The notes below the pieces were generated by a model, which saw nothing but the letters and a program-made list of their open reading frames with translations, did not search any database and was not told where the DNA came from. Of a stretch of 64,000 bases of DNA, positions 36,121 to 46,177 are shown piece by piece (position 1 is the stretch's first letter; each line of letters opens with the position of its first letter). The position numbers and the translations under genes were made by a program. Source of the DNA: Vibrio galatheae (GTDB taxonomy: Bacteria > Pseudomonadota > Gammaproteobacteria > Enterobacterales > Vibrionaceae); NCBI RefSeq assembly GCF_000967545.1, contig NZ_JXXV01000004.1:62001-126000 (forward strand). Reading direction: 5' to 3'.

Positions 36121-38472
36121 ATGAACTTGGAACGTTCCGAACGTATCGAGATCCCCGTACTACCTCTACGAGATGTAGTCGTTTACCCGCATATGGTAAT
36201 TCCATTGTTTGTTGGCCGTGAAAAATCGATTGCGTGCTTAGAAGCTGCAATGGATCACAACAAGCAAGTATTGTTGGTAGCGCAAAAAGAAGCGGATACT
36301 GACGAGCCAACGCAAACAGACTTGTTTGAAGTGGGTACCGTAGCGACCATCCTGCAATTGCTCAAACTACCAGACGGCACAGTAAAAGTGTTGGTAGAAG
36401 GTCAGCAGCGCGCGAAAATTAATCATTTTATTGAAAACGACTTTTTCTACGCAGACGCAGAGTATCTCACCACCGCAGAGTTGGATGAGCGTGAACAAGA
36501 AGTGGTCGTGCGCAGTGCGATTAACCAGTTTGAAGGCTTCATTAAACTGAACAAAAAAATTCCGCCTGAAGTGCTCACTTCACTGAATGGAATTGATGAC
36601 GCGGCGCGTTTAGCGGATACCATTGCAGCACATATGCCGCTCAAACTGGCTGAAAAGCAAAACGTGTTAGAAATTTTGGACGTCACAGAACGTTTAGAGT
36701 TCCTTATGGGGCAGATGGAGTCCGAAATCGACTTGCTTCAAGTTGAAAAGCGAATTCGTACACGCGTTAAAAAGCAGATGGAAAAATCGCAACGCGAGTA
36801 TTATCTGAATGAGCAAATGAAAGCGATTCAGAAAGAGCTAGGCGAAAGCGAAGATGGTGTTGACGAGTTTGAAACGTTAAAGCAGAAGATCGTTGATTCG
36901 AAAATGCCGCAGGAAGCTCGCGAGAAGACGGAGCAAGAGCTACAAAAGCTGAAAATGATGTCTCCTATGTCGGCAGAAGCGACGGTTGTTCGTGGCTACA
37001 TCGACTGGATGCTTGGGGTCCCTTGGGCCAAGCGTACTAAGGTAAAGAAAAACTTAGCTAAAGCAGAAGAAATTCTTAACGAAGATCACTACGGTTTAGA
37101 ACGAGTCAAAGAACGTATTCTTGAGTACTTAGCGGTGCAAAACCGGATTAACAAGCTTAAAGGTCCTATCTTGTGCCTTGTTGGTCCTCCAGGTGTGGGT
37201 AAAACGTCACTTGGTCGCTCTATTGCTGCAGCAACAGGGCGTCAGTACACGCGTATGGCACTCGGCGGCGTGCGTGACGAAGCGGAAATCCGCGGCCACC
37301 GTCGTACTTACATCGGTTCTATGCCAGGTAAGCTTATCCAGAAAATGTCAAAAGTGGGCGTGAAAAACCCGTTATTCCTTTTGGATGAAATCGACAAAAT
37401 GTCTTCTGACATGCGTGGTGATCCGTCATCGGCTTTGTTAGAGGTGCTAGACCCAGAACAAAATAACGCCTTTAACGACCACTATTTGGAAGTTGATTAC
37501 GATTTATCTGACGTCATGTTTGTCGCAACGTCGAACTCAATGAACATTCCTGGCCCATTGCTAGACCGTATGGAAGTAATTCGTTTATCTGGTTACACAG
37601 AAGACGAAAAGCTTAACATCGCTAAACGTCACCTAGTTGATAAGCAGATTAAGCGCAATGGCTTGAAAGTTGGCGAAATTGAAATCGAAGATTCTGCCAT
37701 CATCGGTATTATCCGTTACTACACTCGTGAAGCGGGCGTTCGTAGCCTAGAGCGTGAAATTTCTAAGATCTGTCGTAAAGCGGTGAAGAACATCCTTCTC
37801 GATAACGACATCAAGAGTGTCACGGTCAGCATGGACAACCTTAAAGAGTATTTAGGTGTTCAACGATTTGATTACGGTAAAGCTGATGACAGCAATCGCA
37901 TTGGTCAGGTTACAGGTTTAGCTTGGACTGAAGTGGGTGGTGACCTACTCACCATTGAAACCCAGTCAATGCCAGGCAAAGGTAAGCTGACTCAAACCGG
38001 TTCTCTGGGCGATGTGATGCAAGAATCGATTCAGGCGGCGATGACAGTGGTACGCTCACGTGCAGAAAAACTGGGCATAAACCCGGACTTTTACGAGAAG
38101 CGTGATATCCACGTCCATGTTCCTGAAGGCGCAACACCAAAAGATGGTCCTAGTGCGGGTATCGCGATGTGTACTGCGCTTGTCTCTAGCTTAACCGGTA
38201 ATCCGGTCAAAGCTGAGGTCGCCATGACGGGTGAAATCACTTTGCGCGGCGAAGTGTTACCTATCGGTGGATTGAAAGAGAAGTTGCTTGCTGCACACCG
38301 TGGTGGCATCAAAACGGTGTTGATTCCGAAAGACAATGAACGTGATCTAGAAGAAATTCCAGATAATGTTATTGCAGATCTGAAGGTTATTCCGGTGCAA
38401 TGGATCGATGAAGTATTGAAAGTCGCGCTAGAAAAAGAGCCGTCAGGTGTCGAGTTTGCAGCCGTAAAATAG
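36121..38472 (+). CDS. lon: ATP-dependent protease Lon
   Basis: 783-residue (E. coli 784) hexameric AAA+ serine protease that degrades misfolded and short-lived regulatory proteins. N-terminal substrate domain (to about 300), AAA+ module with Walker [12 protein letters not shown] and Walker [10 protein letters not shown], and a C-terminal peptidase domain with the Ser-Lys dyad: Ser678 ([11 protein letters not shown]) and the lysine in [22 protein letters not shown] lies before the ATG. Its own heat-shock promoter and terminator make it a separate unit. Confidence 0.99.
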   Translation: MNLERSERIEIPVLPLRDVVVYPHMVIPLFVGREKSIACLEAAMDHNKQVLLVAQKEADTDEPTQTDLFEVGTVATILQLLKLPDGTVKVLVEGQQRAKINHFIENDFFYADAEYLTTAELDEREQEVVVRSAINQFEGFIKLNKKIPPEVLTSLNGIDDAARLADTIAAHMPLKLAEKQNVLEILDVTERLEFLMGQMESEIDLLQVEKRIRTRVKKQMEKSQREYYLNEQMKAIQKELGESEDGVDEFETLKQKIVDSKMPQEAREKTEQELQKLKMMSPMSAEATVVRGYIDWMLGVPWAKRTKVKKNLAKAEEILNEDHYGLERVKERILEYLAVQNRINKLKGPILCLVGPPGVGKTSLGRSIAAATGRQYTRMALGGVRDEAEIRGHRRTYIGSMPGKLIQKMSKVGVKNPLFLLDEIDKMSSDMRGDPSSALLEVLDPEQNNAFNDHYLEVDYDLSDVMFVATSNSMNIPGPLLDRMEVIRLSGYTEDEKLNIAKRHLVDKQIKRNGLKVGEIEIEDSAIIGIIRYYTREAGVRSLEREISKICRKAVKNILLDNDIKSVTVSMDNLKEYLGVQRFDYGKADDSNRIGQVTGLAWTEVGGDLLTIETQSMPGKGKLTQTGSLGDVMQESIQAAMTVVRSRAEKLGINPDFYEKRDIHVHVPEGATPKDGPSAGIAMCTALVSSLTGNPVKAEVAMTGEITLRGEVLPIGGLKEKLLAAHRGGIKTVLIPKDNERDLEEIPDNVIADLKVIPVQWIDEVLKVALEKEPSGVEFAAVK

Positions 38473-38501
38473 TGATGTGCAGCAAAAATAAGTAAAAGAT
38501 T

Positions 38502-38540
38502 ACGCTGATAAGCACAAAAAGGCTTGTCAGCGTTTTTTTT
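38502..38540 (+). terminator. lon terminator
   Basis: ACGCTGATAAGC pairs with GCTTGTCAGCGT (one G-U), followed by eight T. Confidence 0.92.
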
Positions 38541-38544
38541 GGGA

Positions 38545-38556
38545 GCTAACGTTAGC
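38545..38556. promoter_or_regulatory. 12-bp palindrome upstream of hupB
   Basis: GCTAACGTTAGC, a perfect palindrome just after the lon terminator and 110 bp before hupB. It may be an operator; the factor is unknown. Confidence 0.3.
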
Positions 38557-38665
38557 CACTGCAGCTTCAAGCCTTGTCATATAAGGGTTTGTAGCTAAAT
38601 TGAAATGAAATGGAACGTAAAGCTACCGACAAAAATAAAATCAGGTGGCACAAAGGGGAATCACA

Positions 38666-38938
38666 GTGAATAAAACACAATTAGTAGAAAAAATTGCAGA
38701 AAATGCAGATCTATCAAAAGCGTCAGCTGGTCGTGCTCTTGACGCATTCATCGAAGCAGTAGGCGACACGCTACAGTCTGGTGACCAAGTCGCTCTAGTG
38801 GGCTTCGGTACATTCAGCGTACGTACTCGTGCAGCGCGCACAGGTCGTAACCCTAAGACTGGTGAAGAGATCCAAATCGCAGAAGCAAAAGTACCAGCAT
38901 TCAAAGCGGGTAAAGCTCTGAAAGATTCTTGCAACTAA
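38666..38938 (+). CDS. hupB: DNA-binding protein HU-beta
   Basis: 90-residue histone-like protein that bends and compacts DNA. The GTG at 38666 is the start: AAAGGGGA lies just upstream and the product then begins [18 protein letters not shown], as in all HU. The DNA-embracing arm [14 protein letters not shown] with the conserved proline is intact. Position after lon is the classic hupB location. A short terminator follows. Confidence 0.98.
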   Translation: MNKTQLVEKIAENADLSKASAGRALDAFIEAVGDTLQSGDQVALVGFGTFSVRTRAARTGRNPKTGEEIQIAEAKVPAFKAGKALKDSCN

Positions 38939-38947
38939 TCAAAAATT

Positions 38948-38968
38948 CGCCAGTTAGGCGGTTTTTTT
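38948..38968 (+). terminator. hupB terminator
   Basis: Short CGCC/GGCG stem with a five-base loop and seven T. Confidence 0.75.
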
Positions 38969-39108
38969 AGAACCTTTTTAAATTATGCGCATCATACTGA
39001 TGCGCATTTCTTTTTCTGGTATTATCGCGCTATTCAATTTTTATTTTAATCACGTGTATTGTGTTGGTATGAACCCAGCATGGTGCATAAGCGGAGAGTA
39101 GTTTAAGT

Positions 39109-40965
39109 ATGATGGACCGATTGCGCGAAGGCGTTAATAGCATCGCGGTTAAAATTATCCTAGGACTTATCATCCTATCTTTCGTATTCGCTGGTGTTGG
39201 TAGCTATATTGTTGGTGGCTCAAATAACTCAGCAGCGAAAGTAGGCAATGTTGAAATTGGTCGTGGTGAGTTTGAACAGGCTTACCAAAATGAGCGTAAT
39301 CGTATGCAAGCGCAACTTGGCGATTATTTCTCTAATCTATTGGCTGACCCAAGCTATGTAGAGACTTTCCGTAAATCTGTATTAGATCGTATGGTCAACG
39401 ATCTGCTTCTCGAGCAGCATGCAGAATCACTTGGTCTAAGAGTGAGTGATACGCAAGTACGTACCTTGATTTTGGAAATGCCTCAGTTTCAGGTAGACGG
39501 CAAGTTTGACCAAGAAATTTACCAAGTGGCACTTCGCCGTGCTGGATTTTCTGCGGAAAGTTTTGCTGAATACCTACGTCGCGATCTTGTACGTAACCAA
39601 TTATTGAGCGCAATTCAAGGCAGCGACTTCTCCTTGCCTGGTGAAGTAGAAGCACAAAGCAAGCTGTTGACTCAGACTCGTGATATCAAAAAAGTGACAT
39701 TGTCGTTGGCTGATTTCGCAGCGAAAGCCGAACTGTCTGAAGACGAAATTAACGATTACTATCAGCAAAACTCCGAGCGCTATACTCGCCCTGAACAGGT
39801 AAAAGTGGCATACATTGAGCTGTCGGCGCAACAGCTTAAACAAGGTATCGAAATTTCAGACGAGCAGGCTCAGCAGTACTATCAAGAGCATCTCGATAAG
39901 TATTCTTCTGAAGAGCAACGTCGAGTTAGCCATATTCTTGTCGAAGGTGACGATGAAGCTAAGGCTCAAGCGATTCTTGATGAACTCAATTCAGGCGCTG
40001 ACTTTGCCTCACTAGCAGAAGAGAAGTCAGATGACTTTGGTAGCGCTTCTGAGGGTGGTTCCCTTGGCTGGATTGAACGCGATGTTATGGATCCAAGTTT
40101 TGAAGACGCGGCGTTCGCCTTAACGACGGTAGGTGAAATAACCGGTTTGGTAAAATCTGAATTTGGTTACCATATTATCAAGCTTGATGAGCTACAAAGC
40201 TCCGTTGCTAAACCATTCCAAGAGGTTGCAGCTGACATTAAACAAGAGTTGGCAGACCAGCAAGCTGTTGATCAATTCTACGAATTGCAAAGCGAACTAG
40301 AGAAGGTGGCATTTGAATACCCAGATTCTCTTGATGATGCTGCGAAGGTAATCGATGCTCAGATTCAGACTACCGATTTTATCTCTCAACAAAACGCGCC
40401 AGAGTTGCTTAAAACACCGGCGGTGCTGCAAGCGCTTACTAGCCCTGAAGTCAAAGAAGATGGTTTGAATTCAGAGGTGATTGAAGTCGCTCCAGAACAT
40501 GTTGTTGTCGTTCGTGTTGAGGATAGCCGCAATGAAACCGTACTACCCCTTGAAGAAGTGCGCAGTCAAGTGACAAGTGCATTAGCAAACGTCAAAGGAG
40601 AGCAAAGCGCAATTGAGCTGGCTAATAACCTTGTCGATGAGCTTAAACAGGGTAAGCTGGATCTTCTTAACCAAAGTGGCCTAGCGTTTGGTGATATTGA
40701 AACACTGGATCGCAGTTCACCGCTTGCCGACGTTGTATTCTCAATGGTCAAACCAGCACAAGGTGAAGCGGCGTTCGCACAAGCGAAGGATCTAAATGGG
40801 GATGTGGTAGTGGTGGAGTTAACTAACGTTGCTTCTGAGTTTGACCCACAATACAACCAGCAAATTGGTTCGCAACTGTCGCAAGTGAACGCGCAACAAG
40901 ATTTATCAGGTCTGGTCAGCATTCTACGCAAGACGATAGATATTGAATACTATGTGACGCAATAA
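39109..40965 (+). CDS. ppiD: Periplasmic folding chaperone PpiD
   Basis: 618 residues, anchored in the inner membrane by one N-terminal helix (residues 15-36, VKIILGLIILSFVFAGVG) with the bulk in the periplasm. A SurA-like chaperone N-domain is followed by a parvulin-type domain (about 270-360: RRVSHILVEGDD, LAEEKSDDFGSASEGGSLGW, FGYHIIKLDE). PpiD works at the SecYEG exit as a chaperone and has little isomerase activity in E. coli. Same lon-hupB-ppiD order as E. coli. Terminator at 40995. Confidence 0.97.
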   Translation: MMDRLREGVNSIAVKIILGLIILSFVFAGVGSYIVGGSNNSAAKVGNVEIGRGEFEQAYQNERNRMQAQLGDYFSNLLADPSYVETFRKSVLDRMVNDLLLEQHAESLGLRVSDTQVRTLILEMPQFQVDGKFDQEIYQVALRRAGFSAESFAEYLRRDLVRNQLLSAIQGSDFSLPGEVEAQSKLLTQTRDIKKVTLSLADFAAKAELSEDEINDYYQQNSERYTRPEQVKVAYIELSAQQLKQGIEISDEQAQQYYQEHLDKYSSEEQRRVSHILVEGDDEAKAQAILDELNSGADFASLAEEKSDDFGSASEGGSLGWIERDVMDPSFEDAAFALTTVGEITGLVKSEFGYHIIKLDELQSSVAKPFQEVAADIKQELADQQAVDQFYELQSELEKVAFEYPDSLDDAAKVIDAQIQTTDFISQQNAPELLKTPAVLQALTSPEVKEDGLNSEVIEVAPEHVVVVRVEDSRNETVLPLEEVRSQVTSALANVKGEQSAIELANNLVDELKQGKLDLLNQSGLAFGDIETLDRSSPLADVVFSMVKPAQGEAAFAQAKDLNGDVVVVELTNVASEFDPQYNQQIGSQLSQVNAQQDLSGLVSILRKTIDIEYYVTQ

Positions 40966-40994
40966 CAGTTAATTATGTAACTGACACATAACTT

Positions 40995-41028
40995 AAAACG
41001 GACTGCTTCTGCAGTCCGTTTTGTTTTG
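40995..41028 (+). terminator. ppiD terminator
   Basis: AAAACGGACTGC/GCAGTCCGTTTT perfect stem with TTCT loop, then GTTTTG. Confidence 0.9.
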
Positions 41029-41100
41029 TTATTGTTAGAGATGGGATGAGTAACGAAAATTAGTATGCTGACTATGCCATTGAACAACAAGGAAGCCAGT

Positions 41101-41394
41101 ATGCTAAAACAACTGTTACTTATTATGGTGCTGATATGTATCGCGCCAGTCTCTTATGCCGAAGATTCGACCGCAGATCCTAAATATGCAGGGATCGAAA
41201 TTACCGTCAATATCAATACTGCTAGTGCGCAAGAACTTGCTGATTTGTTGACTGGTATTGGTATTAAAAAGGCTGAGGCGATTGTGGAGTATCGGCAAGA
41301 ACACGGTAAGTTTGACAGCGCCGAGTCACTCACTAAAGTCAAAGGGATTGGACCATCATTGGTAAGCAAAAATCAATCTCGAATCCAGCTGTAA
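41101..41394 (+). CDS. comEA: ComEA-like helix-hairpin-helix protein
   Basis: 97 residues from the ATG at 41101 (AAGGA eight bases upstream; a farther ATG at 41065 would hide the signal peptide). Signal peptide MLKQLLLIMVLICIAPVSYA, then a tandem HhH DNA-binding domain: VNINTASAQELADLLTGIGIKKAEAIVEYR and LTKVKGIGPSLVSKN. In vibrios the periplasmic ComEA pulls in transforming DNA during chitin-induced competence. The short form with no membrane anchor is typical of gammaproteobacteria. Terminator at 41396. Confidence 0.92.
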   Translation: MLKQLLLIMVLICIAPVSYAEDSTADPKYAGIEITVNINTASAQELADLLTGIGIKKAEAIVEYRQEHGKFDSAESLTKVKGIGPSLVSKNQSRIQL

Positions 41395-41395
41395 C

Positions 41396-41420
41396 AGAGC
41401 GCGTTTAGCGCTCTTTTTTT
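41396..41420 (+). terminator. comEA terminator
   Basis: AGAGCGC/GCGCTCT stem with five-base loop and T7. Confidence 0.9.
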
Positions 41421-41529
41421 GATTTTCTCTTAATCCCGCCTAGAACCTATAGCTGTTTCCCCCTATAATTTCTCGCCGAATTAAGGTCAAGGCACTTAGC
41501 GTTGATCTACAACCAATACGGAGTAAAAC

Positions 41530-42210
41530 ATGTCGTCTCATACACCGGTTGTGACCGTTGATGGACCGAGTGGTGCGGGTAAGGGCACTCTATGTATGCT
41601 GTTAGCAAACAAGCTAGGTTTCAATCTACTAGACTCTGGAGCGATTTATCGTGTGCTGGCACTCGCCGCAATTCACCATGGTGTGGATTTAGAATCAGAA
41701 GATGCGCTGGTTCCTCTGGCGACTCACCTTGATGTCCAGTTTGTTGCCGAGGGTGACTTAGTGAAAGTGATTCTTGAAGGTGAAGATGTCTCTCGTGAAC
41801 TTCGTAAAGAAGAAACCGGTATGGCCGCTTCAAAAGTTGCAGCCTTACCTAGAGTTCGCGAAGCTCTGTTACGTCGTCAGCGTGCTTTCTCGGAAGGTAA
41901 AGGCTTGATTGCCGATGGCCGTGATATGGGTACGGTTGTTTTTCCGCAAGCAGAAGTGAAAATTTTCTTAGATGCGAGTGCGGAGGAACGCGCGCACCGA
42001 CGCCTGAAACAGTTGCAAGGCAAAGGGTTAGATGTTAAATTTGACGACCTTTTGAGCGAGATCCAAGAGCGAGACGATCGAGATCGTAATCGCCCTGTGG
42101 CGCCGTTGCGTCCAGCGGAAGACGCGCTTTTGCTAGATTCTACCACCATGAGTATCGACGAAGTGGTAGAAAAAGCACTACAATATATCGAATCGAAGCT
42201 AGTCGCTTAG
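41530..42210 (+). CDS. cmk: Cytidylate kinase
   Basis: Phosphorylates CMP and dCMP with ATP in nucleotide salvage and RNA turnover. 226 residues. P-loop [10 protein letters not shown] (residues 12-21), NMP-binding insert, [11 protein letters not shown] with the substrate-binding DGRD, and lid arginines in [13 protein letters not shown]. It lies 102 bp upstream of rpsA, the conserved cmk-rpsA-ihfB order. Confidence 0.98.
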   Translation: MSSHTPVVTVDGPSGAGKGTLCMLLANKLGFNLLDSGAIYRVLALAAIHHGVDLESEDALVPLATHLDVQFVAEGDLVKVILEGEDVSRELRKEETGMAASKVAALPRVREALLRRQRAFSEGKGLIADGRDMGTVVFPQAEVKIFLDASAEERAHRRLKQLQGKGLDVKFDDLLSEIQERDDRDRNRPVAPLRPAEDALLLDSTTMSIDEVVEKALQYIESKLVA

Positions 42211-42312
42211 GCGGCTAGGTAAGAGCGTTGGTCGCAAGGATGATGACCGGCGAAGCTAATAACCCCATGCGGTAGGATACCCGTGGACGTTTAATTTATT
42301 GAAGATTAAATA
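42211..42312 (+). promoter_or_regulatory. rpsA: rpsA leader with GGA-containing hairpins
   Basis: The rpsA start lacks a strong SD; only GAAG precedes it. AAGGATGATG near 42238 and a hairpin around GGTA-GGA-TACC near 42271-42281 present GGA motifs. Gammaproteobacterial rpsA leaders are known to fold into several hairpins with GGA loops and to be autoregulated by S1. I infer the same here from these motifs; the full fold was not computed. Confidence 0.45.
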
Positions 42313-43983
42313 ATGACTGAATCTTTTGCTCAACTCTTTGAAGAGTTTCTAAACGAAACTGAATTCCAACAAGGCAGTATCGTTAAAGGTACTGTAGTAG
42401 CTATCGAGAACGGTTTCGTTCTTGTTGATGCTGGTCTTAAGTCTGAATCTGCTATCCCTGCTGAACAGTTCAAGAACGCTGCTGGCGAACTTGAAGTTGA
42501 AGTTGGCGCTGAAGTAGACGTAGCTCTAGACGCTGTTGAAGATGGTTTCGGTGAAACTCAACTTTCTCGTGAGAAAGCGAAGCGTCACGAAGCTTGGATC
42601 GTACTTGAGAAAGCTTGTGAAGAAGCTGAAACTGTTGTTGGTATCATCAACGGTAAAGTTAAAGGTGGTTTCACTGTTGAACTAAACGGTATCCGTGCCT
42701 TCCTTCCTGGGTCACTAGTAGACGTACGTCCTATCCGTGACACTGCTCACCTAGAAAACAAAGAGCTAGAGTTCAAAGTTATCAAACTTGACCAGAAGCG
42801 TAACAACGTAGTTGTATCTCGTCGTGCAGTAATCGAGTCTGAGAACAGCGTTGAGCGTGATGAGCTTCTAGAAACTCTACAAGAAGGCGCAGAAGTTAAA
42901 GGTATCGTTAAGAACCTTACTGACTACGGTGCGTTCGTAGACCTAGGCGGCGTTGACGGCCTACTACACATCACTGACATGGCTTGGAAGCGCGTTAAGC
43001 ACCCTTCTGAGATCGTTAACGTTGGTGACGAGATCCAAGTTAAAGTTCTTAAGTTTGACCGTGACCGTACTCGCGTATCACTAGGTCTTAAGCAACTAGG
43101 CGAAGATCCATGGGTAGCTATCGCTAAGCGTTACCCAGAAGGTCACAAACTATCTGGTCGCGTTACTAACCTAACTGACTACGGCTGTTTCGTTGAAATC
43201 GAAGAAGGCGTTGAAGGTCTAGTACACGTTTCTGAAATGGATTGGACTAACAAGAACATCCACCCATCTAAAGTTGTTAATGTTGGCGACGAAGTTGAGG
43301 TTATGGTTCTTGAAATCGACGAAGAGCGTCGTCGTATCTCTCTAGGCCTAAAACAGTGTAAAGCTAACCCATGGCAATCTTTCGCTGAAGCGCAAGCTAA
43401 AGGCGACAAAGTTACTGGTAAGATCAAGTCTATCACTGACTTCGGTATCTTCATCGGTCTAGAAGGCGGTATCGATGGTCTTGTTCACCTATCTGACATT
43501 TCTTGGAATGTTGCAGGCGAAGAAGCGGTACGTGAGTACAAGAAAGGCGACGAAATCTCTGCAGTTGTTCTAGCAGTAGATGCAGAGCGTGAGCGTATTT
43601 CTCTAGGCGTTAAGCAAATGGAAAACGACCCATTCAATGCTTACGTAGCTGAGAAGAAGAAAGGTGTACTTGTTAACGGTACTGTAACTGCAGTAGACGC
43701 TAAAGGTGCAACTATCGAGCTTGAAGAAGGCGTAGAAGGTTACATCCGCGCATCTGAAGTTTCTCGTGACCGCGTAGAAGACGCTACTCTAATCCTAAGC
43801 GCTGGTGACAGTGTTGAAGCTAAGTTCACAGGTGTAGACCGTAAGAACCGCGTAATCAACCTATCTATCAAAGCTAAAGACGAAGCTGAAGAGCAAGAAG
43901 CAATGGCTACACTGAACAAAGCAGACGATGCTTCATTCGGTAACGCTATGGCTGACGCATTCAAAGCAGCTAAAGGCGAATAA
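42313..43983 (+). CDS. rpsA: 30S ribosomal protein S1
   Basis: 556 residues (E. coli 557). S1 binds mRNA on the 30S subunit and is needed to start translation of structured or SD-poor messages. Six S1/OB-fold repeats are visible, e.g. [70 protein letters not shown] and [18 protein letters not shown]. Strong codon bias. Terminator at 44001. Confidence 0.99.
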   Translation: MTESFAQLFEEFLNETEFQQGSIVKGTVVAIENGFVLVDAGLKSESAIPAEQFKNAAGELEVEVGAEVDVALDAVEDGFGETQLSREKAKRHEAWIVLEKACEEAETVVGIINGKVKGGFTVELNGIRAFLPGSLVDVRPIRDTAHLENKELEFKVIKLDQKRNNVVVSRRAVIESENSVERDELLETLQEGAEVKGIVKNLTDYGAFVDLGGVDGLLHITDMAWKRVKHPSEIVNVGDEIQVKVLKFDRDRTRVSLGLKQLGEDPWVAIAKRYPEGHKLSGRVTNLTDYGCFVEIEEGVEGLVHVSEMDWTNKNIHPSKVVNVGDEVEVMVLEIDEERRRISLGLKQCKANPWQSFAEAQAKGDKVTGKIKSITDFGIFIGLEGGIDGLVHLSDISWNVAGEEAVREYKKGDEISAVVLAVDAERERISLGVKQMENDPFNAYVAEKKKGVLVNGTVTAVDAKGATIELEEGVEGYIRASEVSRDRVEDATLILSAGDSVEAKFTGVDRKNRVINLSIKAKDEAEEQEAMATLNKADDASFGNAMADAFKAAKGE

Positions 43984-44000
43984 TTAAATCGCTTTTAAGA

Positions 44001-44026
44001 AAAAGGGGCCGAAAGGCTCCTTTTTT
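44001..44026 (+). terminator. rpsA terminator
   Basis: AAAAGGGGCC pairs with GGCTCCTTTT (one G-U) with GAAA tetraloop, then T. Confidence 0.9.
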
Positions 44027-44047
44027 ATGTTCAAATGTTAGTTAGTG

Positions 44048-44154
44048 GTAATACCAATCTCTTCAAAGTGTTCTAAAAAAGCAATTTTTCATTACACATA
44101 TTGCTCATTTATTGTCTAAAATTGAAAGCAAGTGTTTGTTGGAACTGGTATTAC
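44048..44154. repeat. MITE-like palindromic repeat between rpsA and ihfB
   Basis: 107-bp AT-rich element bounded by perfect 9-base inverted repeats GTAATACCA and TGGTATTAC, with near-matching flanks inside (AATCT / GGAAC). No ORF. A related but shorter element with the same kind of ends is at 51202-51270. Dispersed elements with these ends are, to my recollection, common in vibrios. The right end lies 40 bp before ihfB. Confidence 0.6.
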
Positions 44155-44193
44155 TTACTATAATAAGTGATAAATTACTCTACGAGGGCAACT

Positions 44194-44475
44194 ATGACTA
44201 AGTCTGAATTGATTGAAAGACTGTGCGCCGAGCAAACGCACCTTTCAGCGAAAGAGATAGAAGATGCTGTAAAAGATATTTTAGAGCATATGGCGTCAAC
44301 ACTTGAAAGTGGCGACAGGATCGAGATTCGTGGCTTTGGTAGCTTCTCTCTTCATTTCCGTGAGCCTCGTATTGGTCGTAACCCTAAAACGGGTGATAAA
44401 GTGGAATTGGAAGGCAAATATGTTCCACACTTCAAACCGGGCAAAGAGTTGCGTGAGCGCGTGAATATCGGCTAG
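44194..44475 (+). CDS. ihfB: Integration host factor subunit beta
   Basis: 93 residues. With IhfA it forms a heterodimer that bends DNA sharply at specific sites in promoters, origins and recombination sites. The ATG at 44194 has GAGGG upstream and gives [20 protein letters not shown], the standard start. The DNA-binding arm [21 protein letters not shown] is intact. It follows rpsA after a terminator and a repeat element, and so probably has its own promoter. Confidence 0.98.
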   Translation: MTKSELIERLCAEQTHLSAKEIEDAVKDILEHMASTLESGDRIEIRGFGSFSLHFREPRIGRNPKTGDKVELEGKYVPHFKPGKELRERVNIG

Positions 44476-44494
44476 ATATTTACAACAGACTGAT

Positions 44495-44529
44495 AAAAAA
44501 GCGGCATACAAAGCGTATGCCGCTTTTTT
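44495..44529 (+). terminator. ihfB terminator
   Basis: GCGGCATAC/GTATGCCGC stem, five-base loop, flanked by A6 and T7. Confidence 0.93.
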
Positions 44530-44616
44530 ATCAATGGAATTACAGAGATAACCATGGTTTGTTGGTAGCTTTTACTGCATAATCGTAACGGCGGAACTTC
44601 TCTTAGGTGATGGACT

Positions 44617-44895
44617 ATGAAAATTATAAAAATCGTTCTTGTACTGGCCCTATTTTTAATTGCATTGGCATTAGGCTCTCAGAATCAAGCTGTCGTTAAT
44701 TTTAATTACCTTATCGCACAAGGTGACTTCCACCTTTCTACATTACTTGGCGGTGTATTTATCTGTGGTTTTGCAATTGCATGGCTCATCTTTGGTAGCC
44801 TACACCTAAAATCTAAGCTTCAAGTTCGCAAATTAAAAAAGAAACTCAACAAGCTTTCTCCTGCCGTCACTGAAGCCAATCAAGGTAAAGCTTAA
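44617..44895 (+). CDS. lapA: Lipopolysaccharide assembly protein LapA (YciS)
   Basis: 92 residues (DUF1049/LapA family). Two membrane helices (about 2-22 and 43-65) with the conserved NxAxVxFNY segment between them (NQAVVNFNYL), and a basic coiled-coil tail (LKSKLQVRKLKKKLNKL). LapA works with LapB at the inner membrane to match LpxC level to LPS demand in E. coli. It lies 27 bp before lapB in the conserved lapA-lapB-pyrF cluster. Confidence 0.95.
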   Translation: MKIIKIVLVLALFLIALALGSQNQAVVNFNYLIAQGDFHLSTLLGGVFICGFAIAWLIFGSLHLKSKLQVRKLKKKLNKLSPAVTEANQGKA

Positions 44896-44922
44896 AGCTG
44901 TAGATAGGTAGGCTGTTACTCG

Positions 44923-46092
44923 ATGTTAGAAATTCTCTTCTTGTTATTGCCGATAGCCGCAGCATACGGCTGGTATATGGGTAATCGAAGTGCCCAGCAA
45001 GACAAGCAGAAACAATCCAACCAAATATCACGTCAGTATGTGACGGGTTTGAACCTTCTATTATCAGACCAGTCTGATAAGGCGGTCGATCACTTTATCG
45101 AACTGCTTCAAGTTGACAACGAAACGATCGATACTCACCTCGCACTTGGTAATCTGTTCCGTTCACGTGGCGAGGTTGATCGCGCTATTCGTATTCACCA
45201 AAATCTTATATCTCGTTCTGGGCTCACCATCGAGCAAAAAAACATCGCGTTGCAGCAGTTAGCTAAAGACTACATGGCGTCTGGTTTTCTTGACCGTGCT
45301 GAGAAAATTTTTGAGCAGTTGGTTGATGAGCCTGAACACCGCGAAGCCGCTTTGCAGCAACTGGTTGCGATTTACCAACAGACTCGAGAGTGGAACAAAG
45401 CCATTCACTATGCGACCTTGCTGGTCAAGATGGGACGCAAGCGCATGAGTGGCAGCATTGCTCATTTTTGGTGTGAATTGGCGATGCAAGAAAAGGCAGA
45501 TGGTCATCATGCTCAGGCAATCCAGAATTTTAAGCGTGCCTTATCTGAAGACCCAAAATGTGTCCGCGCCAGTATCGCTTTAGGTAAGCTTTATCTTGAT
45601 GATGAAGATTACAAAAATACTATCAAGTATATGGAGATGGTATTAGACCAAGATAGTGACTTCATCAGCGAAGTTTTGCCCACCTTAGCAGAGTGCTATC
45701 ACCACCTTGATCAAGAAGATGAATTACTCAATTTTTTACGCCAGTGTATCGTCAATAAAGCTGGTGTTTCAGCAGAGCTTATGTTGGCTCAGTTGGTGGC
45801 TCAGCATGATGGTGCTGGTGCAGCGCAAGAGCTTTTAACCAGACAGCTGGTTAAAAACCCGACCATGAAAGGCTTTTACCGTTTGATGGACTATCATTTA
45901 GCAGAAGCGGAAGAAGGGCGTGCCAAAGCGAGCCTTGGCACACTGCAGAAGTTGGTGGGGGAGCAGTTAAAAGTCAAACCTCATTACCGATGTCGTAAAT
46001 GTGGTTTTTCAACCCATTCAATGTATTGGCATTGTCCTTCCTGCAAAGGGTGGGGAACCATTAAGCCAATTCGAGGCTTGGATGGTGAATGA
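44923..46092 (+). CDS. lapB: Lipopolysaccharide assembly protein LapB (YciM)
   Basis: 389 residues: an N-terminal membrane helix (1-18), about nine TPR repeats in the cytoplasm, and a C-terminal rubredoxin-like metal site (YRCRKCGFSTHSMYWHCPSCKGW). In E. coli it is the essential adaptor that directs FtsH to degrade LpxC, balancing lipid A with phospholipid. The last cysteines and the KPIRGLD end match the family. It is cotranscribed with lapA. Confidence 0.97.
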   Translation: MLEILFLLLPIAAAYGWYMGNRSAQQDKQKQSNQISRQYVTGLNLLLSDQSDKAVDHFIELLQVDNETIDTHLALGNLFRSRGEVDRAIRIHQNLISRSGLTIEQKNIALQQLAKDYMASGFLDRAEKIFEQLVDEPEHREAALQQLVAIYQQTREWNKAIHYATLLVKMGRKRMSGSIAHFWCELAMQEKADGHHAQAIQNFKRALSEDPKCVRASIALGKLYLDDEDYKNTIKYMEMVLDQDSDFISEVLPTLAECYHHLDQEDELLNFLRQCIVNKAGVSAELMLAQLVAQHDGAGAAQELLTRQLVKNPTMKGFYRLMDYHLAEAEEGRAKASLGTLQKLVGEQLKVKPHYRCRKCGFSTHSMYWHCPSCKGWGTIKPIRGLDGE

Positions 46093-46098
46093 TTTCCA

Positions 46099-46115
46099 TA
46101 TGGGGTAATCCCATA
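46099..46115. other. Small inverted repeat after lapB
   Basis: TATGGG-GTAAT-CCCATA, six-base arms, just before the lapB terminator. Adds a second hairpin at the 3' end. Confidence 0.3.
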
Positions 46116-46123
46116 ACAAAATG

Positions 46124-46149
46124 GCAGCGGCTATCCCGCTGCTTTTTTT
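46124..46149 (+). terminator. lapB terminator
   Basis: GCAGCGG/CCGCTGC perfect stem, five-base loop, seven T. It precedes the pyrF ribosome-binding site, so part of pyrF expression may come by read-through. Confidence 0.85.
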
Positions 46150-46177
46150 CGATTTTATAAGTAAGTTAGGAGATGAA

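Noticed and set aside
38091..38570. 159-codon antisense frame in lon
   Set aside because: A mirror of lon codon bias; no start signals; it extends through the lon terminator.
46121..46177. Upstream start for pyrF
   Set aside because: It would encode the lapB terminator hairpin; ATG 46178 has a strong SD and the family N-terminus.
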